Positions 58,881 through 64,000 of a stretch of DNA of 64,000 bases are shown here, piece by piece. Both the position numbers and the translations under genes were made by a program. Position 1 is the stretch's first letter; the number at the start of each line of letters is the position of its first letter. A model generated the notes under the pieces. It made no database searches and was not told the DNA's origin. It worked only from the letters and a program-made list of their open reading frames with translations. This DNA is from an uncultured Lachnospiraceae bacterium (GTDB lineage: Bacteria > Bacillota > Clostridia > Lachnospirales > Lachnospiraceae), in NCBI GenBank assembly GCA_934309145.1, contig CAKRCW010000005.1:62001-126000 (forward strand), given 5' to 3'.

Positions 58881-60362
58881 GTGGAGAACTTTTTCAAAAT
58901 CAAGGAAAGGGGTTCAACGATTAGAACTGAGATTTTTGCGGGAATTACAACATTCTTCGCAATGGCTTACATCATTTTCGTTAACCCAAATCAGGTAGCA
59001 GCTAATGGTGCAAACGGATGGCTTGTTGCAGAGGGTGCTAATCCTATAGAGATGGGAAGAATATGGAATGCAGTATATATTGCTTCTATTCTTGTCGCAA
59101 TTATTGGTACGCTGCTGATGGCATTTTTAGCTGATATGCCATTTGCACAGGCTTGTGGAATGGGACTTAATGCATTCTTCTGTACAATATTCGTATCTGG
59201 CTCATATTTTGCTGGTGAGAGTGTTACTACAGGATATCAGGCAGGTCTTGTAATTATTTTACTTTCAGGTCTTGTATTCCTGTTCTTATCAATTACAGGA
59301 TTAAGAGAGTATATTGCAAAAGCGATGCCGGAGTGCTTGAAGAAAGCTATTTCAGCAGGTATTGGTTTATTCATAGCACTTATCGGATTTAAGAATGCTG
59401 AAATTATTGAGTCAAATAAGTATACATTTGTTCAGTTCTTTGACTTCCATGGAAGAATCGATGCTATAGGCACTATGGCAGAGGATGGACACATGATTAC
59501 AACACTTGAGGCTTGGAGAAGTATTGTTCCTGTAATTGTAGCAATAATTGGTATTATGATAATTGCAATCCTTACTAAGTATGGCTTAAAGGCAAGCGTA
59601 ATTATCGGTATCATTGCATCTACAATATTATACTGGGTAATGATGTGGCAGGTGCCTGATTTTGATATAAGTGGTATATCACAGTCCTTCAAGGATTTTG
59701 GAGAGGTTGGTTTCTTAGGCGTATTTAATGGTGATGCATGGGATGCAGCATTTAACAGTTCATATGTTGGAGGTGTGTTCTCAGCTATCATGCTTATAGT
59801 TGCATTCTGCCTTGTTGATATGTTTGATACTGTTGGTACAGTATATGGTACTGCTTCACAGGCTGGTATGCTTGATGAGAACGGAGATCCTATAAACTTA
59901 GATAAGACAATGCTCTGCGATTCAATCGGAACAGTATCAGGTGCTTTACTTGGTACATCAACATGTACAACATTTGTTGAGTCTGCATCAGGTGTTGCAG
60001 CAGGTGGTAGAACAGGCTTCACAAGTGTTATCACAGCAGCATGCTTTGCAGTATGTCTCTTCTTAAGTCCGCTTGCAAGCGTTGTTCCTAGCTGTGCAAC
60101 TGCTCCTGCACTTGTATTTGTAGGTGTACTTATGGCTAAGAACTTTGCCAAGATTGATATGGATGATATGCTCTCAGCAGTTCCTGCATTCATGACCTTT
60201 ATAATGATGCCGCTCACATATTCCATATCAAATGGTATCGGTATTGGAGCAATCACATATGTAATCATTGCACTCTTCACAAAGAAGTACACAAAGAAGG
60301 ATATCATGGTTACAATAATAGCTGCATTGTTTATATGTAAGTTCATAACGGTTACAATGTAA
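58881..60362 (+). CDS. NCS2-family purine permease
   Basis: A 493-residue membrane transporter with about twelve to fourteen helices. GTG start at 58881, 6 nt after AAGGAGGA. It has the AzgA/PbuG-like start SGIRTEIFAGITTFFAMAYI-like (STIRTEIFAGITTFFAMAYI), FAQACGMGLNAFFC and LVDMFDTVGT, and FVESASGVAAGGRTGFTS, which marks hypoxanthine/guanine/adenine carriers. No purine riboswitch is visible upstream; expression may depend on the ppk transcript. A terminator follows. Confidence 0.92.
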   Translation: MENFFKIKERGSTIRTEIFAGITTFFAMAYIIFVNPNQVAANGANGWLVAEGANPIEMGRIWNAVYIASILVAIIGTLLMAFLADMPFAQACGMGLNAFFCTIFVSGSYFAGESVTTGYQAGLVIILLSGLVFLFLSITGLREYIAKAMPECLKKAISAGIGLFIALIGFKNAEIIESNKYTFVQFFDFHGRIDAIGTMAEDGHMITTLEAWRSIVPVIVAIIGIMIIAILTKYGLKASVIIGIIASTILYWVMMWQVPDFDISGISQSFKDFGEVGFLGVFNGDAWDAAFNSSYVGGVFSAIMLIVAFCLVDMFDTVGTVYGTASQAGMLDENGDPINLDKTMLCDSIGTVSGALLGTSTCTTFVESASGVAAGGRTGFTSVITAACFAVCLFLSPLASVVPSCATAPALVFVGVLMAKNFAKIDMDDMLSAVPAFMTFIMMPLTYSISNGIGIGAITYVIIALFTKKYTKKDIMVTIIAALFICKFITVTM

Positions 60363-60389
60363 TTATATCAGTCAGATATATTAATAAGG

Positions 60390-60438
60390 CAGGAGTATCC
60401 CAATGCGTTTCGCAAAGTGGGGTACTCCTGTTTTTATT
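60390..60438 (+). terminator. Terminator of the purine permease gene
   Basis: CAGGAGTA (60390-60397) pairs with TACTCCTG (60423-60430), an inner CCC/GGG adds to it, and TTTTTATTTT follows. Confidence 0.8.
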
Positions 60439-60446
60439 TTGTATAT

Positions 60447-60677
60447 AACATATCTGTAAAATGATTATTGGCATATTTTCCGGTGTGGTGAGGGGTGTGT
60501 ATTCAGTCTGTTGTATGCAGGGACGTTTGTGACAGCTGGTACTTAATGAGTGCATAGCACGAATTTAGTACCACTGCTCGGAACAATCAAGCGAGAGCGG
60601 TCCCGTAATACAACAGACTGAATACACACCCCTCACCACACCGGAAAATATGCCAATAATCATTTTACAGATATGTT
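60447..60677. repeat. Foldback element D with perfect 70-bp arms
   Basis: A 231-nt element. Arms 60447-60516 and 60608-60677 are exact reverse complements over all 70 positions, without any wobble. The 91-nt core (60517-60607) contains GGGACGTTTG, CTGGTACTTAATGAGTGC, AGCACGAATTTAGTACC and CGGTCCCG. It matches core C at about 74 of 86 aligned positions by eye. In this copy GGTACT and AGTACC inside the core pair exactly. It lies in the 407-nt gap before the MarR gene, and its right end is 13 nt from that gene's -35. The rest of the gap is the permease terminator and the promoter. Confidence 0.9.
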
Positions 60678-60690
60678 CACAATTTAAATA

Positions 60691-60730
60691 TTGACATTGA
60701 AAAATTAGTATCGTATAATACAGTTCGATA
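60691..60730 (+). promoter_or_regulatory. Consensus promoter and candidate MarR operator
   Basis: TTGACA (60691-60696), 17-nt spacer, TATAAT (60714-60719), a perfect sigma-A promoter. TATCG (60709-60713) and CGATA (60726-60730) form an inverted repeat around the -10, where a MarR repressor would bind for autoregulation. The operator part is inferred. Confidence 0.75.
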
Positions 60731-60769
60731 TAAAACAATCAGTTTCCTTAGTGTGAAAGGAGGGTAAGC

Positions 60770-61216
60770 ATGTGCGACAGAAGTATAGGCCATTCTATTA
60801 AATCTATCAATAATCTGATGTGCAGACAGTTTGACAGAGACAGGAAACGCTGCATGGGCGAGGATGCAACTGTTATGCATATATGGATATTGATATTTAT
60901 AGCTAAACGTGGTGATAGACCTACATACCAGAAGGATGTGGAGAAGGAATTTGAGATATCAAAATCTACGGTTACCAATATACTTAAGCTTATGGAGAAG
61001 AAAAATCTGATAACCAGAGAATCGGTTATCCATGATGACAGATTAAAGAAACTCTGTCTTACAGATAAGGGACGACAGATAACAGAGTCAATGAAGCAAA
61101 ATGCCAGAGCGTCCGATAAGAATCTTGTAAAAGGCATTGAGCCTGATAAACTTAGGATATTTTATGAGGTATTAGACCAGATAAAATGTAACATAGAGCA
61201 GGAATTAAAATCATAA
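60770..61216 (+). CDS. MarR-family transcriptional regulator
   Basis: A 148-residue winged-helix regulator. The recognition helix region is VEKEFEISKSTVTNILKLMEKKNL, the wing follows as ITRESVIHDDRLKKLCLTDKG, and terminal helices give the dimer interface. AAAGGAGGG precedes the ATG. It sits directly before two ABC half-transporter genes (29 nt), the standard arrangement for a regulator of a drug or toxic compound exporter. The ligand is unknown. Confidence 0.93.
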   Translation: MCDRSIGHSIKSINNLMCRQFDRDRKRCMGEDATVMHIWILIFIAKRGDRPTYQKDVEKEFEISKSTVTNILKLMEKKNLITRESVIHDDRLKKLCLTDKGRQITESMKQNARASDKNLVKGIEPDKLRIFYEVLDQIKCNIEQELKS

Positions 61217-61245
61217 AAAATAGATTGCAGGAAAGGAGACATAAT

Positions 61246-63051
61246 ATGTTAAAGACACTTAAGGCATACATAAAGGAATACAAGAAAGCGTCTGTAATAA
61301 CACCTGTTTTTATGATTCTCGAAGTAATTATGGAGACACTTATACCACTTCTTATGGCATCAATAATAGACAATGGTGTTGAGAAGGGAGACATGAGACA
61401 TATTGTTCTTATGGGTGTTCTTATGACAGTGCTTGCATTAGGAGGGCTTATTGCAGGTATGTTAGGTGGTAAATATGGAGCTAAGGCTTCAGCCGGTTTT
61501 GCCAAAAATTTGAGAGAAGGAATGTACAATAACATACAGAACTTTGCATTTTCTAATATCGATAAATACTCTACAGCAGGTCTTATCACAAGACTTACGA
61601 CGGATGTTACTAATATACAAAATGCATATCAGATGATACTTAGAATGTGCATGAGAGCACCTGTCAGTCTTATATTTGCCATGATTATGGCATTTGTAAT
61701 TAGTCCAAGACTTGCAAGTATTTATCTTATAGCGGTTATTATATTAGGAAGTCTGCTTATGCTTATCATAAAGCTTGCCATGAATTATTTCTCAAGAGTA
61801 TTTAAGAAATATGATGACTTAAATGCAAGTGTTCAGGAGAATGTATCAGCAATCCGTGTTGTGAAGGCATACGTTAGAGAGGACTATGAGAAGGAGAAGT
61901 TTGGAAAGGCAAATGACAAGGTATATGGAATGTTCCTCAAGGCAGAGAGAGTTCTTGCCTGCAACAACCCTCTTATGTTATTCACAGTATATGCCTGTAT
62001 ACTGCTTATAAGCTGGTTTGGTGCTCATATGGTTGTCAGTGCAACACTTACAACAGGACAGTTAATGAGTCTTCTCACATATTGTATGAATATACTTATG
62101 AACCTTATGATGCTCTCTATGGTATTTGTAATGATTTCTATGAGTGTATCGAGTGCAAAGAGAGTTGCAGAGGTGTTAGAGGAGAAGCCTGACATTGTAA
62201 ATCCTGATAATCCGGTTATGGAGGTTAAGGATGGAAGCATAGATTTCTCACATGTTGACTTCAAATATAAGAAATATATAAGAACAGAGGATAAGCGTGG
62301 TGACACGATAGTGACGGTTGATGATAACAAGGATGGTGAGCCTGTTCTCAAGGATATTAATCTTCATATAAAGGCAGGAGAGACAATAGGTATCATAGGT
62401 GGTACGGGAAGCTCTAAGTCAAGCCTTGTTAATCTTATAAGCCGTCTGTACGATGTTAGCAGCGGAGAGCTCCTTGTAGGTGGAGTGGATGTAAGAAAAT
62501 ATGATTTGGAGACCTTGAGAGATGAGGTATCTGTAGTATTGCAGAAAAATGTACTCTTTAGTGGAACTATATATGACAACTTAAGATGGGGCGATAAGAA
62601 TGCTACTGACGAGGAGTGCAGGCGTGCGTGTAAGCTTGCGTGTGCCGACGACTTTATAGAGGCATTCCCGGATGGCTACAATACAAGGATTGAGCAGGGC
62701 GGAACTAATGTCTCAGGTGGACAGAGACAGAGACTCTGTATTGCGAGAGCACTTCTCAAGAAACCTAAGATTCTTATATTGGACGACAGCACAAGTGCGG
62801 TAGATACAGCGACAGATGCCAGAATAAGAAAGGCATTTGCCGAGGAGATACCTGACACAACCAAGATTATTATAGCACAGCGTGTGAGCAGTGTTCAGAA
62901 TGCTGACAGAATCATTGTTATGGATGATGGAAGAATAGACGGAATTGGTTCACATGATGAGCTTATAGCAACAAATGCAATATACAGAGATGTGTATGAA
63001 TCACAGACCGGCGGCGGTGGAGATTTTGACGAGCAGGGAGGTGAGCAGTAA
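61246..63051 (+). CDS. ABC exporter half-transporter with degenerate ATP site
   Basis: A 601-residue fused membrane and ATPase protein. Start at 61246, 7 nt after AAAGGAG. Six membrane helices occupy residues about 17-320. In the NBD, Walker A reads GGTGSSKSS (Ser390 where Gly is expected), the signature is NVSGGQRQR, Walker B ends ILILDDSTSAVD (Asp instead of the catalytic Glu), and the switch residue is Gln (IIIAQRVSS) instead of His. These changes define the non-catalytic site partner of heterodimeric exporters such as BmrCD or TM287/288. The second half-transporter starts at the stop codon (TAATG). Confidence 0.93.
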   Translation: MLKTLKAYIKEYKKASVITPVFMILEVIMETLIPLLMASIIDNGVEKGDMRHIVLMGVLMTVLALGGLIAGMLGGKYGAKASAGFAKNLREGMYNNIQNFAFSNIDKYSTAGLITRLTTDVTNIQNAYQMILRMCMRAPVSLIFAMIMAFVISPRLASIYLIAVIILGSLLMLIIKLAMNYFSRVFKKYDDLNASVQENVSAIRVVKAYVREDYEKEKFGKANDKVYGMFLKAERVLACNNPLMLFTVYACILLISWFGAHMVVSATLTTGQLMSLLTYCMNILMNLMMLSMVFVMISMSVSSAKRVAEVLEEKPDIVNPDNPVMEVKDGSIDFSHVDFKYKKYIRTEDKRGDTIVTVDDNKDGEPVLKDINLHIKAGETIGIIGGTGSSKSSLVNLISRLYDVSSGELLVGGVDVRKYDLETLRDEVSVVLQKNVLFSGTIYDNLRWGDKNATDEECRRACKLACADDFIEAFPDGYNTRIEQGGTNVSGGQRQRLCIARALLKKPKILILDDSTSAVDTATDARIRKAFAEEIPDTTKIIIAQRVSSVQNADRIIVMDDGRIDGIGSHDELIATNAIYRDVYESQTGGGGDFDEQGGEQ

Positions 63052-64000
63052 TGAAAAATGGAAAATCAAAGGTAAAAAATCCCGGTAAGATAATGGGAAG
63101 AGTGATAAAGTATGTTGGAAAGAAATATAAGATACATTGTATATTTGTTCTTGTATGTATAATAACAAGTGCACTTGCTAATGTTCAGGGAACAATGTTT
63201 ACTAAGACGCTTATTGATGATTACATTATGCCGATGGTTACAAGCAAGAGTAATGATTATTCAGGGCTGCTCATGGCTATGGTGCGTGTGGCTGTATTTT
63301 ATTTATTTGGTATAGCTGCTGCATACGTTCAGGCAATTCTTATGATGTATATAACACAGGGAACCTTAAGAAATCTAAGAAATGATCTGTTTGCCCATAT
63401 GGAAAGCCTGCCTATAAGATACTTTGACCAGAATGCACATGGAGATATAATGTCAATATATACAAATGATATAGATACATTAAGGCAGATGATTAGCCAG
63501 AGTATACCACAGTGTATATCGAGTGTTATAACTATTATCAGTGTATTTATAAGCATGATTATACTTAATGTACCTCTGACACTTTTGACACTTGTCATGG
63601 TTGCAATTATGATAAAGGGAAGCAGCTATGTGGCAGGTAACAGTGGTAAGTATTTTGTAAAACAGCAGGAGGACCTTGGCGCTGTAAATGGATATATAGA
63701 AGAGATGATGGAAGGACAGAAGGTTGTCAAGGTGTTCTGCCATGAGGAGGAGAGCAAGGCAAAATTCAAGGAGCTAAATGATAAGCTGGGTGAGAGTGCT
63801 TACAATGCCAACAAGTATGCCAATGTTATAGGACCTATAAATGCACAGCTTGGAAATGTGAGTTATGTGCTTTGTGCGATAGCCGGTGGTGCCCTTGCAC
63901 TAAATGGAATTGGTGGTTTTACGCTTGGCGGACTTGCGAGCTTCCTTACCTTCAACAAGAATTTCAGTATGCCGATAAATCAGGTCAGCATGCAGATGAA
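63051..64000 (+). CDS. ABC exporter half-transporter, second subunit (truncated by window end)
   Basis: An open frame from the ATG at 63051 runs to the end of the window without a stop, about 316 residues. It shows the transmembrane domain only: a basic N-terminus (MKNGKSKVKNPGKIMGRVIK), helices such as IHCIFVLVCIITSALANVQG and FYLFGIAAAYVQAILMM, the intracellular-loop motif LPIRYFDQNAHGDIMSIYTND, and VVKVFCHEEESKAKF. The ATPase domain lies beyond 64000. It overlaps the upstream stop by one base and is the probable catalytic partner. Confidence 0.92.
   Translation, partial: MKNGKSKVKNPGKIMGRVIKYVGKKYKIHCIFVLVCIITSALANVQGTMFTKTLIDDYIMPMVTSKSNDYSGLLMAMVRVAVFYLFGIAAAYVQAILMMYITQGTLRNLRNDLFAHMESLPIRYFDQNAHGDIMSIYTNDIDTLRQMISQSIPQCISSVITIISVFISMIILNVPLTLLTLVMVAIMIKGSSYVAGNSGKYFVKQQEDLGAVNGYIEEMMEGQKVVKVFCHEEESKAKFKELNDKLGESAYNANKYANVIGPINAQLGNVSYVLCAIAGGALALNGIGGFTLGGLASFLTFNKNFSMPINQVSMQM

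Noticed and set aside
59432..60346. Long minus-strand open frame (304 codons) within the purine permease
   Set aside because: Antisense shadow of a membrane protein gene. The forward frame has clear NCS2 motifs and a good ribosome binding site.
1..64000. tRNA, rRNA, IS transposase or prophage genes
   Set aside because: I looked in all gaps and saw no cloverleaf, ribosomal RNA signature, transposase, integrase or phage structural gene.

Overview
The window is a low-GC Firmicutes chromosome segment. AGA and ATA codons are frequent, ribosome binding sites are strong (AGGAGG), and gene content is that of an anaerobic Clostridia member. Lachnospiraceae (a Lachnospira/Eubacterium eligens-like organism) is the best guess, based on paired GlgC/GlgD, a DUF6465-like Lys/Ala-rich protein, a LytTR/PAS protein, a four-subunit ferredoxin-dependent 2-oxoacid oxidoreductase, reverse rubrerythrin and a Crh-like HPr. 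The genus is inference. No phage, plasmid, insertion sequence, CRISPR array, tRNA or rRNA was seen. Most of the window is ordinary core chromosome.

Layout. 1-3.3 kb: LytTR/PAS protein, DUF3877-like protein, YjbR-alkyltransferase fusion, NYN/OST-HTH protein. 3.3-6.4 kb (minus): por operon in the order C-D-A-B. 6.4-11 kb: two unknown membrane proteins and a YbhJ-type aconitase homologue. 11-16.7 kb: dual-receiver regulator with hybrid kinase, then NfeD-SPFH and a small unknown gene. 16.8-24.7 kb: carbon and cell-wall cluster glgC-glgD-spoVG-hprK-glucokinase-murB-rapZ-whiA-crh-like. 24.7-29.6 kb: Sel1-repeat protein, then a BlaI-M56-secreted protein module. 29.6-33.5 kb: FMN-riboswitch-controlled ribD-ribE-ribBA-ribH. 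33.5-43.5 kb: HAD phosphatase, histidine-less LytS-like membrane protein, DUF1189-like protein, CYTH, DJ-1, murF, rubrerythrin, acyltransferase, DUF6465-like protein, proC, GDPD. 43.8-50.4 kb: ammonium transporter-PII fusion, clpX and small or unknown surface proteins. 50.4-60.4 kb: polysaccharide deacetylase, folate genes, polyphosphate genes, purine permease. 60.7-64 kb: MarR regulator with a heterodimeric ABC exporter that runs off the window.

The most unusual signal is a family of four foldback elements (about 45.70-45.85, 47.40-47.55, 48.01-48.22 and 60.45-60.68 kb). They share a related core of roughly 65-97 nt. Each core sits between long inverted arms that differ from copy to copy yet stay self-complementary: 70/70 bp in one copy, 53/54 bp in another. 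I do not recognise them. A separate 38-nt-arm hairpin lies at 21.6 kb.

Functional links: HPr kinase and a Crh-like HPr (Ser46 kept, His15 replaced by Glu) lie within 5 kb of each other and of glycogen and glucose genes, which points to carbon-status signalling. Rubrerythrin carries a perfect 19-bp palindrome with a PerR/Fur-like core. The riboflavin operon, por operon, deacetylase, SLR protein and MarR-ABC unit each have clear sigma-A type promoters.
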